Source: Rhodocyclaceae bacterium (lineage in GTDB: Bacteria; Pseudomonadota; Gammaproteobacteria; Burkholderiales; Rhodocyclaceae). Taken from it: a stretch of DNA of 64,000 nt. Shown piece after piece: positions 8,757 to 15,969 of the stretch (position 1 is its first letter; each line of letters begins with the position of its first letter). The translations under genes and the position numbers were made by a program. The stretch spans positions 372,001 through 436,000 of the forward strand of contig JADKHX010000001.1 in the NCBI GenBank assembly GCA_016721505.1. Direction: 5' to 3'. The notes under the pieces were generated by a model. That model saw only the letters and a list, made by a program, of their open reading frames with translations, did no database searches and had not been told where the DNA came from.

Positions 8757-10337
8757 TTGACGAACGAAACTACTGCCACATCCATCGACGGCGTGTCACC
8801 AGCACCAACTGACATAGCAAGCCCAGCACCTCTCATGTTCGACCAACTCGGCCTTTTGCCCGAGTTGCTGCGTGCCGTGCATGACGCAGGCTACACACAG
8901 CCGACGCCAATTCAAGCGCAAGCCATACCAATAATTCTGGCCGGCAAAGACGTTATGGGTGGCGCGCAAACCGGCACTGGGAAAACCGCCGGATTCACCC
9001 TGCCATTACTGCAACGCCTCGCCCGTCACGCCAGCAATTCGCCCTCGCCTGCGCGCCACCCGGTGCGCGCACTGATACTTGCGCCAACGCGCGAGCTGGC
9101 GATGCAAGTGCATGAGAGCGTGGTGACCTATAGCAAACACGTGCCGCTGCGCTCAGTGTGCATTTACGGTGGCGTGGATATAAAACCGCAAATTGCCGAG
9201 CTGCGCGAAGGTCGCGAAATTGTGGTCGCCACGCCGGGCCGACTGCTCGACCACGTGCAACAAAAAAGTGTGAGTTTTGCCAGCGTCGAAGTGCTGGTGC
9301 TCGACGAAGCCGACCGCATGCTCGACATGGGTTTCATCCCCGACATCAAACGCATTTTGGCAATGCTGCCGAAAGAGCGGCAGAGTTTGTTGTTCTCGGC
9401 GACCTTCTCCAATGAGATTAAGAATCTCGCCGACTCCATGCTCAAAGCACCGCAACTAATCGAAGTTGCGCGACGCAATGCGGTGAGCGAAACGATTACT
9501 CATCGCGTTTATCCAGTCGCCTCGGATTTGAAACGCAGCCTGCTGGTGCATCTGCTCACGCATCAAGATTTGCGCCAGGTATTGGTCTTTGTCGGCACCA
9601 AATTTGGTGCTTCACGTTTGGCGGTTTATCTGGAACGTCAAGGCATCGCCGCCGATGCCATCCACGGTGACAAAAGCCAAGCCCAGCGTACCGACGCGCT
9701 CGAAGGATTCAAATCCGGCAAGATTCGCGTATTGGTCGCCACTGATGTCGCCGCGCGCGGGCTGGACATCGACGACCTGCCGGTAGTCATTAATTACGAA
9801 CTACCGCACACCGCCGAAGACTATGTGCACCGCATCGGCCGCACCGGTCGTGCGGGCAAAATGGGTAACGCCACATCGCTGTTTGCGCCAGAGGAGTCCG
9901 GTCGTTTGCACGACATCGAAAGGCTGATCAAGATGCAAATTCAACGCGTCGAAATCAGTGGATTTAATTTGTCGAGCGCAAGATCAGAACCCGTTGAACG
10001 CGCTCCACGTGCAGCGAAGTTCTCCCCCGCTGGCGTATTACCATCACAGGAAAAACACGGCGACGGACACGGCAGTGGACACAGCGCAGGACACGGTTCC
10101 GGGCATAAACGCGAACGGGATGAACACCGTCGCAATCGTGAGGAAAAAAATCACGATCGCCGCCCACCGCCGCACATGCCATCTGCGTCAGCACATTTGC
10201 CCAAGCTGGATTTCGACCCGATGAAGCCTTACGAAAACAAAACTAGCACCAGCAAATTCGCGGCCGAGAAACCGGCACTGACGAGGCCACAGAAAGCAGT
10301 GCCAGCGCTGCTCGGCGGGTTTGGCAAGAAGGCATAG
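8757..10337 (+). CDS. rhlE: DEAD-box RNA helicase, RhlE-like
   Basis: 526 residues if started at TTG 8757, which has AGGAG seven bases upstream. ATP-dependent RNA helicase with the motif order Q (TPIQAQAIP), I AQTGTGKT, Ia PTRELAMQV, Ib TPGRLLD, II DEAD, III SAT, IV-VI ending in HRIGRTGRAG. The C-terminus is a His/Gly/Arg-rich basic tail (HGSGHSAGHGSGHKRERDEHRRNREEK) typical of RhlE relatives that bind rRNA and act in ribosome assembly and cold adaptation. The family start MFDQLGLLPELLRAV begins at residue 26; the preceding extension contains a dispersed-repeat copy read as DGVSPAPTD. ATG 8835 is an alternative start without the extension. Confidence 0.9.
   Translation: MTNETTATSIDGVSPAPTDIASPAPLMFDQLGLLPELLRAVHDAGYTQPTPIQAQAIPIILAGKDVMGGAQTGTGKTAGFTLPLLQRLARHASNSPSPARHPVRALILAPTRELAMQVHESVVTYSKHVPLRSVCIYGGVDIKPQIAELREGREIVVATPGRLLDHVQQKSVSFASVEVLVLDEADRMLDMGFIPDIKRILAMLPKERQSLLFSATFSNEIKNLADSMLKAPQLIEVARRNAVSETITHRVYPVASDLKRSLLVHLLTHQDLRQVLVFVGTKFGASRLAVYLERQGIAADAIHGDKSQAQRTDALEGFKSGKIRVLVATDVAARGLDIDDLPVVINYELPHTAEDYVHRIGRTGRAGKMGNATSLFAPEESGRLHDIERLIKMQIQRVEISGFNLSSARSEPVERAPRAAKFSPAGVLPSQEKHGDGHGSGHSAGHGSGHKRERDEHRRNREEKNHDRRPPPHMPSASAHLPKLDFDPMKPYENKTSTSKFAAEKPALTRPQKAVPALLGGFGKKA
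8787..8813 (-). repeat. Dispersed ~27-bp repeat, copy 2
   Basis: Full-length copy in reverse orientation, read from the gene strand as DGVSPAPTD in the N-terminal extension of the RhlE-like helicase. Confidence 0.9.
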
Positions 10338-10368
10338 TTCCTCGAATCAATAGCGCGACGAATGCTCC

Positions 10369-10776
10369 ATGTCATCAGCTTATTCGGGCACACCGCTGGC
10401 AAAGAAACTTGGCATTGTTTCGGCAATGCGCGTCGCACTAATTGCCGCACCGGCTGACTACGCAGACATCGTCGCGCCGCTGCCCGAGGGCGTTCACTTT
10501 GTTGAGAAAATCGATCTCAATGTCGACATGGTTCATGTTTTCACCACATCGTGCAGCGATTTGTCGGGCTACCTGACGATGCTGCGGCAAGCGCTAAATG
10601 CTCAAGCTTTTGTTTGGGTGTCGTGGCCGAAACAGGCGTCGAAAATCCCCACCAGCGTGAATGAAAATACCATCCGCGAGCTTGCGCTGCCGCTGGGCTT
10701 TGTCGACATCAAAGTCTGCGCAGTAACAGAAATTTGGTCGGGATTGAAGTTAGTCGTACGTAAGGAATTGCGTTAA
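10369..10776 (+). CDS. DUF3052-like protein
   Basis: 135 residues with no membrane segment or signal peptide. The opening YSGTPLAKKLGI and the later DLSGYLTMLRQALNAQAFVWVSWPK are the signature of DUF3052-type proteins, which look like a small Rossmann-like fold without a known reaction. It follows rhlE by 31 bases and could be co-transcribed with it. Convergent to panC, with a repeat copy between them. The function is unknown. Confidence 0.7.
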   Translation: MSSAYSGTPLAKKLGIVSAMRVALIAAPADYADIVAPLPEGVHFVEKIDLNVDMVHVFTTSCSDLSGYLTMLRQALNAQAFVWVSWPKQASKIPTSVNENTIRELALPLGFVDIKVCAVTEIWSGLKLVVRKELR

Positions 10777-10810
10777 ACCGGCTGCGTGATTTTCCGACGC
10801 GGTGGAAACG

Positions 10811-10838
10811 CCAGTTGGTGCTGGTGATACGCCGTTGA
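10811..10838 (+). repeat. Dispersed ~27-bp repeat, copy 3
   Basis: Near-consensus copy between the convergent DUF3052 and panC genes; not translated in either. Confidence 0.9.
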
Positions 10839-10863
10839 TGACGCTGTGTCACCCGACAAGCCG

Positions 10864-11697
10864 TTAAATTTCAATATTGTCGATGAGTCTCGTCGATCCC
10901 AGTTTGGCCGCTGCGACGACCACCAAATGGCCCGCGCCAGTGTCAGCGCTTGGCGCTTGCAAATCGCTGCGTCGCCGAATCGCCACATAGTCGGGTGACC
11001 AGGCATTTTGTTTTAGCTCGGCCATCACGGCGTTTTCCAATTGCTCGAATTTTTTGTCGCCGCTGCGGACTGAGGCGACGAGCCTTTCCAACAAGCGATG
11101 TAAGCGCGGCGCTTCAGCGCGCTCAGTGGCCGACAAAAATCCGTTGCGCGACGACAGCGCTAAACCATCTTCCGCACGTATCGTGTCGCCGGCGATGACT
11201 TCAATCGGCATGTTGAATTCACGCACCAAGGCAGAGAGCACCAGCATTTGTTGGTAATCTTTTTTTCCGAACAGTGCGGCGTCTGGTTGAACGATTTGGA
11301 ACAGCTTCATCACTACCGTCGCCACGCCGCGAAAATGTCCGGGGCGGAATTCACCTTCCAAAATCGTCGCCAGTTCGTCAGGCACATCGACATGAAAATA
11401 TTGCGGCGTGGGGTACATCACGTCTTCTGCCGGGGCAAACAAAAACTCGGCGCCGGCATCTTCCAGATATTTTGCATCGGCACTGAGCGTGCGCGGATAC
11501 TTGTCGAAATCTTCGCCCGGGCGAAATTGCAAACGATTGACAAAAACCGTCGCCACCACCGCATCGCCATGCTTGCGCGCATCGCGCACCAGCGTGATGT
11601 GACCTTCATGCAAATTGCCCATGGTCGGCACGAGTACCACACGGCCAGCATTTTTGAGTGCCGCGCGCAGTGGCGCGATGTCGTGAAAAATTTTCAT
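10864..11697 (-). CDS. panC: Pantothenate synthetase
   Basis: 277 residues, usual length. Joins pantoate and beta-alanine with ATP to make pantothenate, the last step of vitamin B5 synthesis, in the cytoplasm. Visible motifs: PTMGNLHEGHITLVRDAR (nucleotide-binding HIGH-like HEGH), VNRLQFRPGEDFDKYPRT (pantoate site, although the family usually has NPxQF), FGKKDYQQ, and ALSSRN (KMSKS-like). The N of NPxQF is present but P is replaced by R, which is a mild oddity. panB lies 158 bases upstream on the same strand, so the two form a pantothenate unit. Confidence 0.95.
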   Translation of the reverse strand: MKIFHDIAPLRAALKNAGRVVLVPTMGNLHEGHITLVRDARKHGDAVVATVFVNRLQFRPGEDFDKYPRTLSADAKYLEDAGAEFLFAPAEDVMYPTPQYFHVDVPDELATILEGEFRPGHFRGVATVVMKLFQIVQPDAALFGKKDYQQMLVLSALVREFNMPIEVIAGDTIRAEDGLALSSRNGFLSATERAEAPRLHRLLERLVASVRSGDKKFEQLENAVMAELKQNAWSPDYVAIRRRSDLQAPSADTGAGHLVVVAAAKLGSTRLIDNIEI

Positions 11698-11767
11698 TTT
11701 GAATTGTTAAGGTGTAGACGCTGTTCGGAGCGCCCCGTGACATTTGAGCGTAGCGAACAAACAGTCA

Positions 11768-11785
11768 CCCTCGCCCGGGCGAGGG
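11768..11785. repeat. Perfect 18-bp palindrome between panB and panC
   Basis: CCCTCGCCCGGGCGAGGG is fully self-complementary and would form a strong GC hairpin in the panB-panC mRNA. It is flanked by CA and CAGGGGGG, with no T-tract, so it is more like an extragenic palindrome (REP-like) or mRNA processing/stability element than a terminator. Confidence 0.5.
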
Positions 11786-11855
11786 CAGGGGGGTGACCAA
11801 TTGTGCTTTTGAGCCGTTTCATCATCAGAGATTCCGTATCATCGCTACTTAGGCG

Positions 11856-12671
11856 TTAGTAGCAGTGTTCAGGACCAGGGAAACTACCGTCCTTCACTGC
11901 CGCCACATAGGCATGAACGGCACCTTCAATGCTCGCTGCCTCAGCCATAAAATCTTTGACGAAGCGACCCTTTTTGCCCGGATACACGCCCAGCATGTCG
12001 TGCAATACCAGTACTTGTCCGTCGGTATCTTTGCCCGCGCCGATGCCGATGGTGGCACAAACTTTGAGTAGCGTAGTGATTTCACCGGCCAATTCCGCCG
12101 GCACCATTTCCAGCACCATCAGCGCCGCGCCTGCGTGTTCCAGCGCTAGCGCCTCGGCCTTCATCCGCGCCGCTGCTGCATCGCCGCGACCTTGCACGCG
12201 ATAGCCACCCAGCGCATGCACCGACTGCGGCGTCAGGCCAATGTGTGCGCAAACCGGCACGCCGCGCTCAGTCAAAAAATGCACTGTCTCGGCCATTACT
12301 TCGCCGCCTTCTAGTTTGACCATTTCGGCACCCGCCGCCATCAGGCGCGCCGCGTTTTCCATGGCCTGCTCTTTGGAAATGTGATAGCTGCCAAATGGCA
12401 TATCGACCACGCACATCGGTCGCATCGGATTACGCCCGACACATTCGGTGTGATAAACCATTTGCTCCATCGTCACCGGCAATGTGGAGGTTTTGCCTTG
12501 CAGCACATTGCCCAAGGAATCGCCGACCAAAATCACATCAACCCCGCAACGATCTTCCAGCGCAGCAAAGCTCGCGTCGTAGCAAGTGAGCATGGCAATC
12601 TTCTCGCGCTCATGCTTCATGCGCGTGAGCTCGGGCAGTGTTATCGGTTTGTTGGAGGCTAAGTAGGTCAT
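11856..12671 (-). CDS. panB: 3-methyl-2-oxobutanoate hydroxymethyltransferase
   Basis: 271 residues, usual length. Transfers a one-carbon unit from methylene-tetrahydrofolate to 2-oxoisovalerate to make ketopantoate, the first committed step to pantothenate. Typical motifs: MLTCYDASFA at the start of the TIM barrel, VGDSLGNVLQG (metal site), the VKLEGG segment with the catalytic Glu, HIGLTPQSVHALGGYRVQGR, and DMLGVYPGKKGRFVKDF near the end. First of the panB-panC pair. It ends with EHCY. The 234-base gap upstream to the M15 peptidase shows no clear feature apart from a weak repeat-like stretch at 12846-12864. Confidence 0.95.
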   Translation of the reverse strand: MTYLASNKPITLPELTRMKHEREKIAMLTCYDASFAALEDRCGVDVILVGDSLGNVLQGKTSTLPVTMEQMVYHTECVGRNPMRPMCVVDMPFGSYHISKEQAMENAARLMAAGAEMVKLEGGEVMAETVHFLTERGVPVCAHIGLTPQSVHALGGYRVQGRGDAAAARMKAEALALEHAGAALMVLEMVPAELAGEITTLLKVCATIGIGAGKDTDGQVLVLHDMLGVYPGKKGRFVKDFMAEAASIEGAVHAYVAAVKDGSFPGPEHCY

Positions 12672-12905
12672 GAGCTACAGAAAATGAAAGAAACGGCGCA
12701 AAGGATACACAAACCTGCGTCGGGATATGGAAATTTCCGCAACCCATTCAACATCACATCAAAGTTCTTGCGTTCGCAAGCAAATAACCATACGAGGTGA
12801 GTGCGGATGCATCCAATGCCGGGTGGCCGGTGAACGAGTCATTTCATCACTAGCACCGACTGGCCAGTGGTGAGAATCCACAAAAAAATAGCTAGCGGCT
12901 ATCTC

Positions 12906-13514
12906 TTAATTCTCGCTACGGCAGCGAAGGGTCGTGTCTTGGAAACACCAATGCCACGGTTCATATTGATAACCCGAGTCATTGTCAATGGGATACGACA
13001 AGTGATAGCCAAATTCTTTGGCACGGGTGGCGAGCCACACATAGGCTGGAGACTGGTCAAACTCGACTTCGAGCGCCGGCGTACCGGGCGTTGAAAGATC
13101 TACCGCTCGCCCGGTGTGATGTTCGCTAAAACCTGGAGGGGCGCAGACAGTAAGAATACTTTCAATCGCCGCACCGGCTTCAAGTTTTCGACGAACGATC
13201 TCGGCTTGCCGGTCGATACTGCGAAATGCGGAAACAATGAAAAGGTCGATGCCATCCGCAAGCGCGGCGGCCCTAAGGTCGCGCCATGCCTTTGCAGCCG
13301 ATGGGACAAGCAAGTGATCTCGGCCGTCCAGCCCGACTTCAGCAATTTCAAGCGTTGTCGCTTCATCGCATTCTCGCAAGCCACGGGCAGATAACGATTC
13401 GATCGAAATCCCGAGTGCGGCGAGGTGCGTGTTCATGCGGACTGGCGACTCCAAGTCATCATGTATTGCAAATGGCGCTGCCCAAGCGCTTTCATCATCG
13501 TGCATGACCACCAC
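12906..13514 (-). CDS. M15B (VanY/DdcY-like) D-Ala-D-Ala carboxypeptidase family protein
   Basis: 202 residues. Zinc peptidase of the VanY type that cleaves D-Ala-D-Ala termini of muropeptides. Seen motifs: SAFRSIDRQAEIVRRKL, SEHHTGRAVDLS (zinc His and Asp) and EPWHWCF (catalytic Glu and last zinc His). No signal peptide or membrane anchor is visible, so a cytoplasmic role in peptidoglycan recycling is as likely as a periplasmic one; an unseen upstream start could change this. The gene is on the same strand as the DUF486 gene; its start codon directly abuts that gene's stop. Confidence 0.85.
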   Translation of the reverse strand: MVVMHDDESAWAAPFAIHDDLESPVRMNTHLAALGISIESLSARGLRECDEATTLEIAEVGLDGRDHLLVPSAAKAWRDLRAAALADGIDLFIVSAFRSIDRQAEIVRRKLEAGAAIESILTVCAPPGFSEHHTGRAVDLSTPGTPALEVEFDQSPAYVWLATRAKEFGYHLSYPIDNDSGYQYEPWHWCFQDTTLRCRSEN

Positions 13515-13874
13515 TCAGCCACTACGGAAAATGAAATAAACCGCGCCAAGAATGCACAAACCCGCCCATAAATAGTCAAGCTTCAGCGGCTGGTGCATGT
13601 AGAAAATTACGAAGGGCACGAACACGGTGAGGGTGATCACTTCTTGCAGAATTTTTAGCTGGGCGAGTGAAAATTCCTCACTGCCAATTCGGTTGGCGGG
13701 CACTTGTAACAGATACTCAAATAGCGCAATGCCCCACGAGACAAGCGCCGCCGCCCACCAAGGTTTGTCGTTCAAGTTTTTGAGATGCGCGTACCACGCG
13801 AATGTCATGAAGACATTGGACGCGGCGAGCAACAATGCGGTTTGCCAGATGACGGGAATGCTCTGCAAGCTCAA
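13515..13874 (-). CDS. DUF486 / DMT-type small membrane protein, TTG start
   Basis: 119 residues with four hydrophobic helices: the segment SNVFMTFAWYAHL and the central VSWGIALFEYLLQVPANRIG are the DUF486 signature. The start is inferred as TTG 13874-13872, which overlaps the folK stop as TTGA; this gives MSLQSIPVIWQTALLL and the usual family length of about 115. A start further upstream (13907) would give a polar, non-homologous leader inside folK. Function is unknown; it may be a small transporter-like dimer. Co-transcribed with pcnB and folK. Confidence 0.75.
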   Translation of the reverse strand: MSLQSIPVIWQTALLLAASNVFMTFAWYAHLKNLNDKPWWAAALVSWGIALFEYLLQVPANRIGSEEFSLAQLKILQEVITLTVFVPFVIFYMHQPLKLDYLWAGLCILGAVYFIFRSG

Positions 13875-14407
13875 TTCGGTAGTCGCTCGATACGTTGGTC
13901 GGCACATTTCGCCAGCAATTCACGCACCGTGCCGCGATTTGGAATCACCAAATCCGGCGCGATTTCGGCGAGTGGTGCGAGCACGAATGCGCGCTCGTGC
14001 ATACGTGGGTGCGGCAGCGTCAGGTTGATGTCGTCGCTGATTTCATCGGCATAAAGCAACAAATCCAAATCCAGCGTGCGGGCAAGATTGCGTGCGCCGC
14101 TGGGTTCGCGTCGGCGACCGAATTTTTCTTCGATGCGAAATAGGGAATGCATGAGCGCATTTGCACCTGCCATTGGGTCAGTTGGTGCTGGTGATACGGC
14201 GTCAATCGTCACGACCGCATTGATAAAGTCGGGCTGGTGTTTCAAACCAACGGGTGCGGTTCGATACAAAGAAGATGCACCGACCAAATGCGTATTTGGC
14301 AATTCCCGTAATGCTTCGATCGCTGCGTGCACGGTAGCGACCGGGTCGCCGAGATTTGCACCAAGTGCGACATAACAGCGGATATTTCGAGTTGTCACGC
14401 CAAGCAC
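13871..14407 (-). CDS. folK: 6-hydroxymethyl-7,8-dihydropterin pyrophosphokinase
   Basis: 178 residues. HPPK transfers pyrophosphate from ATP to 6-hydroxymethyl-dihydropterin in folate synthesis. Motifs: ALGANLGDP, SSLYRTAPVG (pterin loop), QPDFINAVV, GRRREPSGARNLARTLDLDLLLY (ATP and metal ligands DLDLD-like). It is longer than the E. coli enzyme mainly because a dispersed-repeat copy is read as DAVSPAPTDPMAGA between the NAVV strand and the next helix, on the surface and away from the catalytic loop 3. It lies 9 bases after pcnB, a usual neighbour in betaproteobacteria. Confidence 0.93.
   Translation of the reverse strand: MLGVTTRNIRCYVALGANLGDPVATVHAAIEALRELPNTHLVGASSLYRTAPVGLKHQPDFINAVVTIDAVSPAPTDPMAGANALMHSLFRIEEKFGRRREPSGARNLARTLDLDLLLYADEISDDINLTLPHPRMHERAFVLAPLAEIAPDLVIPNRGTVRELLAKCADQRIERLPN
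14177..14204 (+). repeat. Dispersed ~27-bp repeat, copy 4
   Basis: Near-consensus copy with ACGGCGTC at its right end; folK, on the opposite strand, reads it in frame as DAVSPAPTD. Confidence 0.88.
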
Positions 14408-14416
14408 TTTTGCGCG

Positions 14417-15802
14417 CTAAATTTCGCCGTCGGCACGCGGTGTCGGCGAGTCGGTTGCGGCTTCACTTGGCCCACCGTTGGGTTTTTTCCCGCGCACGCG
14501 GCGGCGACGTTTTTTTGGATCAGTATCGGCGACCAACATCGCTTCGCGCGCGTCGTTGTCGGCGAATTGAAACGTGTGCCACCAATCACCCAATTCCGCA
14601 TCAATCTCGCCACTTTGCGCACGTAGTAACAGGAAATCATAACCGGCTCTGAATCGAGGTTGTTCGAGCAAGCGAAATGGCGATTTGCCAACGCGCTTTT
14701 CAAAGCGTGGTTGCAACATCCAGATATCTTTGATATCGCCTGCCACACGGCGCGTGATGGCTAATTTCTCGGCTTGCAAATCGAGTACTTCGTCCATCGC
14801 TTCAAACATCGCGGGCATGGAGCTTTCGCCACGTGCCTTGCGAATTTCCCAGTTGGCCAAGACTTCGTGCCACAACAAAGTGGCAAACAAATAACCCGGT
14901 GACAGTGTCTTGCCGGCTTTGACTCGTGCGTCGGTGCTGTGCAAGGAGAGCATGACAAATTTTTCGCCCATCGGCTGCTCAAGAATCACATCGAGCAGTG
15001 GCAGCAAACCGTGATGCAAGCCTTCGTCACGCAGGCGTTTGACACATTCAACAGCGTGACCGGAAAACAGCAACTTGAGCATTTCATCAAACAAACGTGC
15101 GGGCGGTACGTTCTCGATCAGCACCGCCATTGCTTGTATAGGTGCGCTCACTAGTGGGTCTAGCGTCAACCCTAATTTGGCTGAAAGACGCACGGCGCGC
15201 AGCATCCGTACCGGGTCTTCGCGATAGCGTGCGGTTGGCTCGCCTATCATGCGCAAAATCTTCTGCTGCAAATCGGCAACGCCATGGTGATAGTCGATTA
15301 CCGTTTCTGTCGACGGATCGTAATACAGCGCATTGACAGTGAAATCGCGCCGTGCGGCGTCGTCGGCCTGGGTGCCAAACACGTTGTCGCGCAGGACACG
15401 GCCATGCTCATCTTTGACAGTATCGACATCGTGTGCGGCACGGAAAGTTGACACTTCCAAAGTCTCGCCGCCTTGCATCACATGCACAATTTGAAAACGC
15501 CTACCAATGATGCGCGAACGACGAAACAACATATGCACTTCATTCGGGGTCGCGTCAGTGGCAATATCGTAATCTTTGGGGACAATGCCGGCGATTAAGT
15601 CGCGCACTGCGCCGCCGACCACATAGGCCTTATGGCCTGCTTGTTGCAGCACATCGCAAGTACGTCGTGCACCCTGCGAAATTCTCTCGCGAGTGATGCC
15701 GTGCTTGGCGACCGGAATGACGGCCGGACGATCTGATTTACTATTTGGCGTAGCGGGCGTTGAATCGCCTTTGAAGACGCGGCGTAGTAGCTTACGAATC
15801 AT
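14417..15802 (-). CDS. pcnB: Poly(A) polymerase I
   Basis: 461 residues from ATG 15802-15800 (MIRKLLRRVFKG); the frame is open 28 codons further upstream but that part is unlike the family. Adds 3' poly(A) tails to RNA and promotes decay. Nucleotidyltransferase motifs: YVVGGAVRDLIAG, catalytic DYDIATDATP (DxD), FRRSRIIGRRFQIVHV, then RRDFTVNALYYD and the tRNA-nucleotidyltransferase-like RYREDPVRMLRAVR. A basic tail KKRRRRVRGKKPNGG follows, as in other PcnB proteins. Followed by folK and the DUF486 gene in an apparent operon. Confidence 0.93.
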   Translation of the reverse strand: MIRKLLRRVFKGDSTPATPNSKSDRPAVIPVAKHGITRERISQGARRTCDVLQQAGHKAYVVGGAVRDLIAGIVPKDYDIATDATPNEVHMLFRRSRIIGRRFQIVHVMQGGETLEVSTFRAAHDVDTVKDEHGRVLRDNVFGTQADDAARRDFTVNALYYDPSTETVIDYHHGVADLQQKILRMIGEPTARYREDPVRMLRAVRLSAKLGLTLDPLVSAPIQAMAVLIENVPPARLFDEMLKLLFSGHAVECVKRLRDEGLHHGLLPLLDVILEQPMGEKFVMLSLHSTDARVKAGKTLSPGYLFATLLWHEVLANWEIRKARGESSMPAMFEAMDEVLDLQAEKLAITRRVAGDIKDIWMLQPRFEKRVGKSPFRLLEQPRFRAGYDFLLLRAQSGEIDAELGDWWHTFQFADNDAREAMLVADTDPKKRRRRVRGKKPNGGPSEAATDSPTPRADGEI

Positions 15803-15969
15803 GTGGAAAATGGTCGGCTCAAAGTAATCTGGAGAGACTCCCTCACCAAGCATGCGGGCAAGGGAACTATGTCGGCTTGAGTGCAATCACCTCGAAAGAA
15901 CCGCCAGACAAGGCCTGAATTCTAAAGGAAATCGCTAAAATCACCGGTTTTACGCATTGGTTATGCCTC

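Noticed and set aside
12846..12864. ATCACTAGCACCGACTGGC as another repeat copy
   Set aside because: Only the middle 19 bases match with two changes and the ACGGCGT end is absent.
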